Shown: in pieces, positions 1-4,855 of the stretch
Position numbering within the stretch: the stretch's first letter is position 1
Layout of the letters: each line of letters opens with the position of its first letter
NCBI GenBank assembly: GCA_964393215.1
Contig: CAYMSW010000044.1
Coordinates: 1 to 5,201, forward strand
Source: CAYFNK01 sp964393215
GTDB taxonomy: Archaea > Nanobdellota > Nanobdellia > SCGC-AAA011-G17 > PNOQ01
Direction of reading: 5' to 3'
DNA length: 5,201 nt
Translations under genes and position numbers: made by a program
The notes under the pieces: model-generated
Told to the model about the DNA's origin: nothing
The model's database searches: none
The model's input: only the letters and a program-made list of their open reading frames with translations

Positions 1-675
1 AGCTCTGTTTTGCATATGATAGATTTTAACATCAAAGATGAGTATCTTTTTTCTGCGTATAAAGCAGATAGAGCACATGTTATTATGCCCGGAGATACAA
101 TCTATAAATTTAAGATTGGAGATATAGATACTGGTGAAGGAATTCTTGTTTTAACTTATACTGATATTGATATGGATTTTGAAATTTTAGTTGATGAAGT
201 TGCATACTTTGATATGGATGCAAATGGTGAAGATGATTTTAGTGTTTATTATGGAAGAGATAATAGACTTATTTGGAGTTTGATAACTGAGGATATTATA
301 GGCCCTGGAATAATTATACCTGATGTTCACAAGGAAAAAGTTTCGGATGATGAAGGATTTAAATTACCTAAGATAGTTTATCCATCTACAATTATCGGAT
401 TGATTTTGGTTATATTCATAATTGTCTTGTTGATATTTTTGTTACAACATTTAAGAATAAGTGGTGTCGAAAAGAAACAAAAAGGAAAACTGGAGAGGCT
501 ACATAAGAAGTATATGAAGATAAAGAAAAGAAAGGGAGCTAGAGAAGCATATAAGGAGAAGTTGAGGAGACAGAAAGACGTGTTGAAGAAGGCTTATGTC
601 GGAGGACATGTTAGAAAAAGCACATATAAAAGTTCATTGAATAGAATAAATAGGTATTTGGGAAAGACAGGATAA
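1..675 (+). CDS. C-terminal part of a membrane-anchored surface protein (5' end outside window)
   Basis: The reading frame is open from base 1, so the true start lies upstream; the TTG at 10 and ATG at 16 are probably internal codons. The visible part has about 120 mostly beta-type acidic residues, including a calcium-site-like run DMDANGEDD (bases 211-237, DxDxNGxxD spacing as in dockerin/EF-hand-like loops). One strong transmembrane helix follows (about bases 376-450, rich in I, L and V), then a roughly 70-residue tail crowded with lysine and arginine. By the positive-inside rule the acidic part is outside the cell and the tail is cytoplasmic. The last 30 residues (DVLKKAYVGGHVRKSTY and following) loosely resemble SHOCT-like short helical tails. 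The family is not recognised. The stop is followed within ten bases by the next gene's TATA box, so there is almost no 3' spacer. Confidence 0.8.
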   Translation, partial: SSVLHMIDFNIKDEYLFSAYKADRAHVIMPGDTIYKFKIGDIDTGEGILVLTYTDIDMDFEILVDEVAYFDMDANGEDDFSVYYGRDNRLIWSLITEDIIGPGIIIPDVHKEKVSDDEGFKLPKIVYPSTIIGLILVIFIIVLLIFLLQHLRISGVEKKQKGKLERLHKKYMKIKKRKGAREAYKEKLRRQKDVLKKAYVGGHVRKSTYKSSLNRINRYLGKTG

Positions 676-683
676 GGACAAAA

Positions 684-693
684 TTTATAAATA
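684..693 (+). promoter_or_regulatory. TATA box for the coiled-coil gene at 718
   Basis: TTTATAAATA, preceded by the purine-rich GGACAAAA, which suits an archaeal TFB recognition element. Its centre is about 29 bases before the ATG at 718, predicting a message with a leader of only a few bases. It begins nine bases after the upstream gene's stop. Confidence 0.6.
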
Positions 694-717
694 GTTAAAA
701 TTATAATTTAATAAAAG

Positions 718-1092
718 ATGGTGGCCAAGAAAAAGAAAAGAGTGGTTAAGAGGAAAGTTTCTGTTAGGAAGAAGGCACCTGTTTCCGTTACAAAGAAGAA
801 GAGAATCATGAAGAAGAAGAGTATGTTGGGTGAGGCTCTGAAGGATATTTCTGCCGAATTAAGACTTTTGAACAAAGATAAGAAGAATTTGCAGGCCAAA
901 GTTGATAGGTTGAAGGGTTCTATTTTATTTACACAGTCTAGGGAAGAGAGGTTGAGAGATAAAATTACTAAATTAATTTCTGCTGAGTCAGATTTGAATA
1001 AGAAGAAAGCAGGTGTTCAGACACAAATATCTGATGTTCAAGAGAAGTTGAATAAGGTTAAGAAGATAAGGGCAGATATTGACGAACTTTAA
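718..1092 (+). CDS. Small lysine-rich coiled-coil protein, function unknown
   Basis: A 124-residue protein in two parts. Residues 1-35 are an extremely basic, low-complexity tail (KKKKR, KRK, RKK, KKKR and KKK clusters). Residues about 36-122 are a continuous charged helix with repeating leucine/isoleucine positions and no proline or glycine-rich breaks after the tail, which suggests a coiled coil. No signal peptide or membrane segment is visible. The tail could bind nucleic acid in the manner of histone H1-like or linker proteins, but that is inference from composition only. The ATG at 718 is chosen because a TATA box lies about 29 bases upstream. The gene converges on gatE, and the two stop codons share the TTAA at 1089-1092. 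The family is not recognised; the gene looks real because of its own promoter, coherent helix and tight fit to neighbours. Confidence 0.75.
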   Translation: MVAKKKKRVVKRKVSVRKKAPVSVTKKKRIMKKKSMLGEALKDISAELRLLNKDKKNLQAKVDRLKGSILFTQSREERLRDKITKLISAESDLNKKKAGVQTQISDVQEKLNKVKKIRADIDEL

Positions 1093-2492
1093 ATATTTTC
1101 TTTTAATTTTTTATGTAATGTTTTTCCGTCTACTTTTCCTTTGAATTTTTTCATTAATTCTCCAATAAGAATGTTGATACTTCTTTCTCCTTTTTCTTTT
1201 ATTAGTTTTTGATTCTTTTTTATTATTGCTTTTATTTCTTTGTCTATTGCTTTATCATCTATTTTTTCGAATGTTGGTTTTTTGCCCTTACTAATTTGTA
1301 TTAATGCTTCAGGTATAGAATCTTTGTTTATTTGTTTTTTCTCTAATGCTTTGAATATTAGGTTGAAGTCTTCTTTTTTGAAATCGTAAGTTATGTTGTT
1401 TCTTGCTTTGAGATCTTTTGGAATCTCTATTAGAATGTTTGCTATCAGTTTTTTGTCTAGTTTGAAGTTGTAATCTTTTAGGTTTATGTTGCTTTTTGCT
1501 AGTTCTGTAGCTGTATTCGTAGGTATTCCTAATTTTGTTAGATCTTTTATTTTATCTGAGATTAGTTTTGGCAATTTTATTTGTTTTAAGATATTTGTAG
1601 TAACTATTATTGGCTTTACATCAGTTTCGGGATACATTCTTGAAGCTCCAGGCATTGGTCTTAAGAAGTCTGTTGTTCCATCCTGGTTTGCTTTTCTAAC
1701 TTCTTGTTTTATTTTTCCTCTCTGTTGCCTTATTGCTTCATTTTCTATTATTTTTGGCATCTTTCTTAGATCTTGGAAGCCTTTTATTTCAACCCTTGCT
1801 CCTTTTTTTATTGAAACGTTTACATCTTGTCTTATTGTTCCTATTCCTCTTTTTACTTTGTTTGTTGAACGTAGAATCATTCCTAGAACTTCTGCAGCTT
1901 CTTTTGCGTGTTCTGGATCTTGAATGTCTGGCTCTGTTGCAATTTCTATTAAAGGAATTCCTAGTCTGTCTAAGTTGAACGTTGTTGAGTTTTTGTCTTC
2001 CTTTACTTTTCTAGCTGCATCTTCTTCTAAGCAAATTGTTGATATTCTTACTATTCCTTTTGAAGTTTGTATCTTTCCGTTTCTTGCTATCATTGCAGTT
2101 CTTTGGAATCCAGATGTATTTGATCCGTCAACTACAGTTTTCCTCATAACTTGAATCTCATCTGGAATTTCTGCTTTGAATAGAAGTGCTACTTGTAGTG
2201 CTAAGTTTAATGCATCTTCGTTTATATTATGTGGTGGCTCTTCATCATATTCTACTAAGCAAGAGTTCTCTTTGTTTGCTTGGTAATTGAATATTTTATC
2301 TTTCAATTGTTCATATTGTGCAGCTGTATCTAGTTTGTCTGATTCTCCTTTGGATGCTCTGAGCTTTCTTTTTAGAATTATTTCTGGTTTATTATCTGTT
2401 AGATTTGATGGGCATTTGCAGAATAATTTATTTGTGTTTAGCTGTTGATGTATTTCTAAACCTGCTTTGAAGCCTAGCTTTTTGTAATCCAT
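1089..2492 (-). CDS. gatE: Glutamyl-tRNA(Gln) amidotransferase subunit E, lacking the GAD insertion
   Basis: GatE is the tRNA-binding and kinase/transamidase subunit of the archaeal GatDE complex. It phosphorylates the glutamate of Glu-tRNA(Gln) and adds ammonia delivered by GatD. Family blocks seen in order: GLEIHQQL (11-18), CKC (25-27), EEPPHNIN (84-91), DGSNTSGFQRT (122-132), GIPLIEIATEPD (178-189), RGIGTIRQDVNVSI (215-228), EIKGFQDL (235-242) and RPMPGASRMYPETD (278-291). A YqeY-like helical tail ends with NILIGELMKKFKGKVDG. SGFQRT, RQDVNVSI and PMPGASRMYPETD distinguish GatE from GatB. At 467 residues it is about 150 shorter than typical GatE (about 620): the sequence passes from RQQRGKIKQEVRKANQ (256-270) straight into DGTTDFLRP, where the AspRS-like GAD domain normally sits. 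A TATA box centred 26 bases upstream of the ATG predicts a leaderless message. Its 3' end overlaps the stop of the opposite-strand gene. Confidence 0.95.
   Translation of the reverse strand: MDYKKLGFKAGLEIHQQLNTNKLFCKCPSNLTDNKPEIILKRKLRASKGESDKLDTAAQYEQLKDKIFNYQANKENSCLVEYDEEPPHNINEDALNLALQVALLFKAEIPDEIQVMRKTVVDGSNTSGFQRTAMIARNGKIQTSKGIVRISTICLEEDAARKVKEDKNSTTFNLDRLGIPLIEIATEPDIQDPEHAKEAAEVLGMILRSTNKVKRGIGTIRQDVNVSIKKGARVEIKGFQDLRKMPKIIENEAIRQQRGKIKQEVRKANQDGTTDFLRPMPGASRMYPETDVKPIIVTTNILKQIKLPKLISDKIKDLTKLGIPTNTATELAKSNINLKDYNFKLDKKLIANILIEIPKDLKARNNITYDFKKEDFNLIFKALEKKQINKDSIPEALIQISKGKKPTFEKIDDKAIDKEIKAIIKKNQKLIKEKGERSINILIGELMKKFKGKVDGKTLHKKLKENI
1096..1112 (+). terminator. Candidate U-tract terminator for the 718-1092 gene, inside the gatE 3' end
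   Basis: Three T runs (1096-1099, 1101-1104, 1107-1112) lie 4 to 20 bases after the stop on the + strand. Archaeal termination commonly uses such U-tracts without a hairpin. The same bases encode lysine, asparagine and leucine codons of gatE on the other strand, so the run could simply reflect GatE's lysine-rich tail. Confidence 0.35.
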
Positions 2493-2514
2493 TATTTTGG
2501 ATTTAGTTTCTTTG

Positions 2515-2522
2515 TTTTTATA
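2515..2522 (-). promoter_or_regulatory. gatE TATA box
   Basis: On the minus strand the bases read TATAAAAA preceded by CCAAAACC, a plausible TFB recognition element plus TATA box. The centre is 26 bases from the A of the gatE ATG at 2492, so transcription should begin at or next to the start codon. No Shine-Dalgarno sequence is visible, consistent with leaderless translation. Confidence 0.75.
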
Positions 2523-2559
2523 GGTTTTGGAAACAATTAGATACTGTTGTTTAATTAAG

Positions 2560-2567
2560 TTTATAAG
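2560..2567 (+). promoter_or_regulatory. TATA box for the orphan gene at 2589
   Basis: TTTATAAG lies with its centre about 25-26 bases before the ATG at 2589 and only about 10 bases before the ATG at 2574. With standard archaeal spacing the transcript starts at 2588-2590, which excludes 2574 as the start and makes the message leaderless from 2589. It sits back to back with the gatE TATA box. Confidence 0.7.
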
Positions 2568-2588
2568 AATGGAATGGTTTATTGCTTA

Positions 2589-2915
2589 ATGGTTTCTGAA
2601 AAGGATAGAAAGAAGATTCAGGGGCTTGCTATTAATATTTCTATTGAAGATGGAGAAGATAGTTCTGGTTCAACAGGAGATAGAGTTTTTGAGATGGATG
2701 AACTTGCGGCTTTGACTTTGGCTAATTTGTCGGAAGATGATGAAGCGTTTGGATGTTATATTTTAAACCAAGTTGCTGCTTATCTTAGAGAAAAAGGGAC
2801 CCCTGGAATAAATAATTGTTATAAGATAACAAGAAGAGATATTCTGAGTATTGGAGTTACTTTTGAGGAATATGAATTTGTTAGTGGCTTTAATCCGAGC
2901 GTTAGACCAAGTTAA
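2589..2915 (+). CDS. Small acidic orphan protein between gatE and gatD
   Basis: A 108-residue protein beginning MVSEKDRKKIQGL. The start is placed at 2589 rather than 2574 because the TATA box at 2560-2567 puts the transcription start at this ATG; the longer version would add only five residues (MVYCL). A short basic start (about residues 1-10) is followed by an acidic, serine-rich stretch (IEDGEDSSGSTGD), a helical segment (ELAALTLANLSEDDEAFGCYILNQVAAYLREKG) and a mixed C-terminal part (YKITRRDILSIGVTFEEYEF). There is no signal peptide, membrane helix or recognised catalytic motif, and I do not recognise the family. It is divergent from gatE (96 bases between predicted starts) and convergent with gatD (two bases between stops). 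Nothing visible ties it to the amidotransferase beyond position. Confidence 0.7.
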   Translation: MVSEKDRKKIQGLAINISIEDGEDSSGSTGDRVFEMDELAALTLANLSEDDEAFGCYILNQVAAYLREKGTPGINNCYKITRRDILSIGVTFEEYEFVSGFNPSVRPS

Positions 2916-2917
2916 AT

Positions 2918-4183
2918 TTATAAGAATTCATCACCAATTCTAGAATTAATTTCACCTTTTAGGTCAGTTGTCATTAGTTTTTTTGGGTCTTTTTTGTTGG
3001 ATAATAACCAAGCTAGTTTTAGGAAGGCTGTTTCTGTTGTCATATCTGCGCCAGGAATTACTCCAATATCAGTTAATTCTCTCTGTGGTGAGTAGATATT
3101 CATGTTAACTCTGCCGAAAATACATTGAGAAGTCATGACTACAGGTATTTTTTTAGCTAAAGTTTCAATTGCTTTTTTGTTTTTATCATTTATTTTTGAA
3201 ATTGTGTCAAAGCTTTTTGCCGGAGCGTGTCCCAAACCAGTTCCTTCTATAATTAATCCTTTGTGATTTTTGAAGTGTAGAATATCTTCTGGGAATAAGC
3301 AAGTGTGAGTTTTCAAGATTCCAATTTTTAGATCTTTTTTGATATAATTTGCTTTTATTGCTCCTTTTACTTCTTTTTTGTTGAAGTATTCAGATATTTT
3401 TCCTTTTTTAGTTACATTTGCTATTATTTGTGAATTAATTGCTTTGAAAGCATCTCTTCTTGAAGTGTGTAGCTTTCTTGATTTTAGTCCAGGTAGAATA
3501 TCACAGGAATCATCTGAAGATGCAGAATGCATGCAGATTGCAACTCCTTTGAAATCTGTTTTTGTTATGAATTTGGTTGCGCAGAATAAATTTAGGAATG
3601 CATCTGTGCTTCCTCTGTCTGAGCTTCTCTGAGATCCAACTAGAATGATTGGAATGTTAATATTATCTAAAATGAATGATAAAGCTGCTGCTGTGTAATG
3701 TAGAGTGTCTGTTCCGTGCGTTATTATTATTCCTTTTACTTTCTTTTTTGCCTCTTTTAGTATTTCTCTGGCGATTTGGTTGTAATGTTCAAATCTTAGT
3801 GATTCTGATTGCATGTTACTTACTAATCTTGCATCAATGTTTGCTAATTTTGATAATTCTGGGTAGGATTCTAAGATTTCTCCTGGTGTGAATTTTGCTA
3901 TGACTCCGCCTGTTTCGTAATCTACTTTTGAAGCTATTGTTCCTCCTGTGTGTAGAATTGATACTTTTGGTAATGATTTTTTGTGTGTTATTTTTAGTTT
4001 TTTGTCTCTTTTTGCTGGCTTTTTCTTTAGGAGTTTCTTGGATTTGATCTTTTTTTTGTCAATTCCTATGTTGTAACCAGAGTTTAGTTTGAGAACTAAG
4101 TAGTTATTTGTTGATTCTGGAAGTAGAATTCCTTTGAAAGTCTCTTTTGTTGTTTTGACCTCTATATAATCACCAGTGTTCAT
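2918..4183 (-). CDS. gatD: Glutamyl-tRNA(Gln) amidotransferase subunit D (asparaginase-like glutaminase)
   Basis: GatD is the glutaminase subunit that releases ammonia from an amide donor and passes it to GatE for conversion of Glu-tRNA(Gln) to Gln-tRNA(Gln). The 421-residue length is close to the usual 420-440. Residues 1-70 form the small beta-barrel-like N-terminal domain specific to GatD (MNTGDYIEVKT, then a lysine-rich linker). The L-asparaginase-type domain follows. All four expected catalytic residues are present: T79 in LHTGGTIAS, T158 and D159 in THGTDT, and K237 in RKLHTSRRDAF. Further asparaginase-fold blocks are VGSQRSSDRGSTDAFLN (182-198), EGTGLGHAP (313-321), TSQCIFGRVN (351-360) and PGADMTTETAFLKLAWLL (377-394). 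The ATG at 4183 is supported by a TATA box centred 26 bases upstream, so the message should be leaderless. The gene is complete and shows no damage. It is separated from gatE by an opposite-strand gene. Confidence 0.97.
   Translation of the reverse strand: MNTGDYIEVKTTKETFKGILLPESTNNYLVLKLNSGYNIGIDKKKIKSKKLLKKKPAKRDKKLKITHKKSLPKVSILHTGGTIASKVDYETGGVIAKFTPGEILESYPELSKLANIDARLVSNMQSESLRFEHYNQIAREILKEAKKKVKGIIITHGTDTLHYTAAALSFILDNINIPIILVGSQRSSDRGSTDAFLNLFCATKFITKTDFKGVAICMHSASSDDSCDILPGLKSRKLHTSRRDAFKAINSQIIANVTKKGKISEYFNKKEVKGAIKANYIKKDLKIGILKTHTCLFPEDILHFKNHKGLIIEGTGLGHAPAKSFDTISKINDKNKKAIETLAKKIPVVMTSQCIFGRVNMNIYSPQRELTDIGVIPGADMTTETAFLKLAWLLSNKKDPKKLMTTDLKGEINSRIGDEFL
2978..2995 (+). terminator. 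Weak U-tract terminator candidate for the 2589-2915 gene
   Basis: T7 (2978-2984) and T6 (2990-2995) runs lie about 63-80 bases past the stop on the + strand, inside the antisense of gatD where they correspond to lysine codons (NKKDPKK). The form suits archaeal termination but may be only a by-product of lysine codons. Confidence 0.2.
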
Positions 4184-4205
4184 GACGTATTATTATTCTT
4201 TGAAT

Positions 4206-4220
4206 TATTTAAGCTTTTTC
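4206..4220 (-). promoter_or_regulatory. gatD promoter (BRE and TATA box)
   Basis: On the minus strand GAAAAAGC (4220-4213) runs into TTAAATA (4212-4206). The TATA centre at 4209 is 26 bases from the gatD ATG at 4183, giving a predicted leaderless start. It forms a compact divergent promoter with the + strand box at 4232-4238; only 77 bases separate the two start codons. Confidence 0.7.
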
Positions 4221-4223
4221 TTA

Positions 4224-4238
4224 TAGAAACGTTTAAAA
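4224..4238 (+). promoter_or_regulatory. Promoter (BRE and TATA box) for the gene at 4261
   Basis: AGAAACG (4224-4230) precedes TTTAAAA (4232-4238). The box centre, 4235, is 26 bases before the ATG at 4261, so transcription should begin at that ATG. This decides the start against the in-frame TTG at 4249. Confidence 0.7.
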
Positions 4239-4260
4239 ACAGTGATTTTTGGTTATTTTT

Positions 4261-4620
4261 ATGACAGCTTTTGAATTATTGGGAGCACAGAGTACAGCAA
4301 CGACTGATGATTATTTAGCTAGGCGTGCAAGGTATCACAAAGAATCGGAAAAATTACATTTTGAATATTTGGCAGCAATTTTTAGAGAAGATGCAAGACT
4401 TGTTGAAAATGTTACAGATAGATTGCTTGATGTTCATTCAAATTATTGTTTTGCATTAGAAGGAGAGTTACAAAATATTCGTGATGAAATTGAAAGTGAA
4501 AGATTTGCTTTAGTTAACCCAAGTTTCGAGATGACTGCTCTTTTAATAGAAGATGAAATAGGAACTGTTGTTGAAAAAATGTCTAGTCTTACTTCATTTA
4601 ATCTAGATTCTGATGATTAA
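4261..4620 (+). CDS. Small acidic all-helical orphan protein
   Basis: A 119-residue protein starting MTAFELLGAQ. The ATG at 4261 is preferred over the TTG at 4249 because the TATA box centre lies exactly 26 bases upstream of it. After a short start, nearly the whole chain looks alpha-helical with heptad-like hydrophobic spacing and high charge (DDYLARRARYHKESEKLHFEY, then LVENVTDRLLDVHSNY, then LQNIRDEIESERF). It ends in an acidic tail (FNLDSDD). No signal peptide, membrane segment or metal-binding cluster is visible. I do not recognise the family; it may be a helical-bundle or oligomerising protein. It shares a divergent promoter region with gatD and lies upstream of the structured region before ftsZ, but no functional link to either can be shown from sequence. 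Confidence 0.75.
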   Translation: MTAFELLGAQSTATTDDYLARRARYHKESEKLHFEYLAAIFREDARLVENVTDRLLDVHSNYCFALEGELQNIRDEIESERFALVNPSFEMTALLIEDEIGTVVEKMSSLTSFNLDSDD

Positions 4621-4656
4621 TGTTTACTTAGAAATATATTTTACAGTTAATTAATA

Positions 4657-4664
4657 TTTATATA
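4657..4664 (+). promoter_or_regulatory. TATA box for a candidate structured RNA or long ftsZ leader
   Basis: TTTATATA has its centre at about 4660. The 26-base spacing seen at the other promoters in this window puts the transcription start at about 4686, the first base of the first TTGGCG-loop hairpin. No start codon lies there, so the product would be a non-coding RNA or a long 5' leader of roughly 200 bases for ftsZ. Confidence 0.5.
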
Positions 4665-4685
4665 CGTTCTTACTTAAAAATAGTT

Positions 4686-4703
4686 TAGTATTTGGCGATA
4701 CTA
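4686..4703 (+). other. Hairpin 1 with TTGGCG loop
   Basis: TAGTAT (4686-4691) pairs perfectly with ATACTA (4698-4703), six base pairs, closing the loop TTGGCG (4692-4697). An alternative pairing AATAGT/ACTATT (4680-4685 with 4700-4705) overlaps the same 3' strand. Confidence 0.7.
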
Positions 4704-4706
4704 TTC

Positions 4707-4738
4707 GTTTAATTCACGTTTGGCGACGCGGATGAAAC
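4707..4738 (+). other. Hairpin 2 with TTGGCG loop
   Basis: GTTTAATTCACGT (4707-4719) pairs with ACGCGGATGAAAC (4726-4738) over 13 positions: 11 pairs including one G-T wobble, and two mismatches (A4716/C4729 and A4711/G4734). The loop is TTGGCG (4720-4725), closed by CGT/ACG. Confidence 0.65.
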
Positions 4739-4791
4739 ATATTTGACGTGTATTTAGGTTTTCTATAGTGTTTTGTGTATTATTTCAGCAT

Positions 4792-4817
4792 AACAAATCA
4801 ATTGGCGTTAATTTGTT
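4792..4817 (+). other. Hairpin 3 with TTGGCG loop
   Basis: AACAAATCAA (4792-4801) pairs with TTAATTTGTT (4808-4817): nine pairs with one A/C mismatch (C4799/A4810). The loop is TTGGCG (4802-4807). Two further T bases follow (4818-4819), so the hairpin also looks like a weak intrinsic terminator. Confidence 0.65.
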
Positions 4818-4824
4818 TTCTAGA

Positions 4825-4842
4825 GAGTAATTAAATTTACTC
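4825..4842. promoter_or_regulatory. Inverted repeat abutting the ftsZ-proximal TATA box (candidate operator)
   Basis: GAGTAA (4825-4830) and TTACTC (4837-4842) are a perfect six-base inverted repeat with a six-base spacer. It covers the position where TFB would bind, directly before the TATA box at 4844-4851, which suits a repressor operator. It could equally be an RNA hairpin in a read-through transcript. Confidence 0.4.
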
Positions 4843-4843
4843 A

Positions 4844-4851
4844 TATAAAAA
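4844..4851 (+). promoter_or_regulatory. ftsZ-proximal TATA box
   Basis: TATAAAAA has its centre at about 4847.5. The 26-base spacing found at the window's other promoters puts the transcription start at 4873-4874, the ATG of a four-codon mini-ORF, leaving a 19-base leader before the ftsZ ATG at 4893. Confidence 0.55.
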
Positions 4852-4855
4852 AATT

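Larger units (their letters stand above)
4686..4820 (+). ncRNA. Candidate structured RNA with three identical-loop hairpins, upstream of ftsZ
   Basis: This stretch has no convincing reading frame but contains three stem-loops at 4686-4703, 4707-4738 and 4792-4817, each closing on the same hexaloop TTGGCG. The stems differ in sequence while the loop is constant, as expected for selection on RNA structure rather than for a repeated DNA element. A TATA box at 4657-4664 predicts a transcript starting at the first hairpin. The third hairpin is followed by TTTT (4816-4819), which could end a short RNA of about 135 bases; alternatively transcription continues into ftsZ as a regulatory leader. The region is richer in G and C at the loops than in its flanks. 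I know of no archaeal RNA family with this form. C/D-box motifs and a tRNA fold were looked for and not found. Confidence 0.55.

Noticed and set aside
708..899. Open frame on the minus strand, 63 codons, rich in Phe and Leu
   Set aside because: It is the antisense of the lysine-rich coiled-coil gene (lysine codons read backwards as Phe/Leu) and has no promoter of its own.
1486..2154. Three overlapping + strand open frames of 76-145 codons
   Set aside because: They lie wholly inside gatE in antisense, have low-complexity hydrophobic composition, and no TATA box at the right distance.
1089..2492. Identification as GatB because the length (467) fits GatB
   Set aside because: SGFQRT, RGIGTIRQDVNVSI and RPMPGASRMYPETD are GatE-type, and the partner gene is gatD rather than gatA/gatC.
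2917..2924. TTTATAAG on the + strand, identical to the TATA box at 2560-2567
   Set aside because: It lies over the gatD stop codon and nothing on the + strand starts about 26 bases downstream; chance in AT-rich sequence is likelier, though antisense RNA to gatD cannot be excluded.
3378..3891. Two + strand open frames opposite gatD
   Set aside because: They are antisense shadows of a clearly conserved gatD with catalytic motifs intact.
4692..4807. The TTGGCG repeats as a CRISPR array or as DNA operator repeats
   Set aside because: The repeats are only six bases, spacing is uneven (28 and 82 bases), and each copy is a hairpin loop, which fits RNA structure better.
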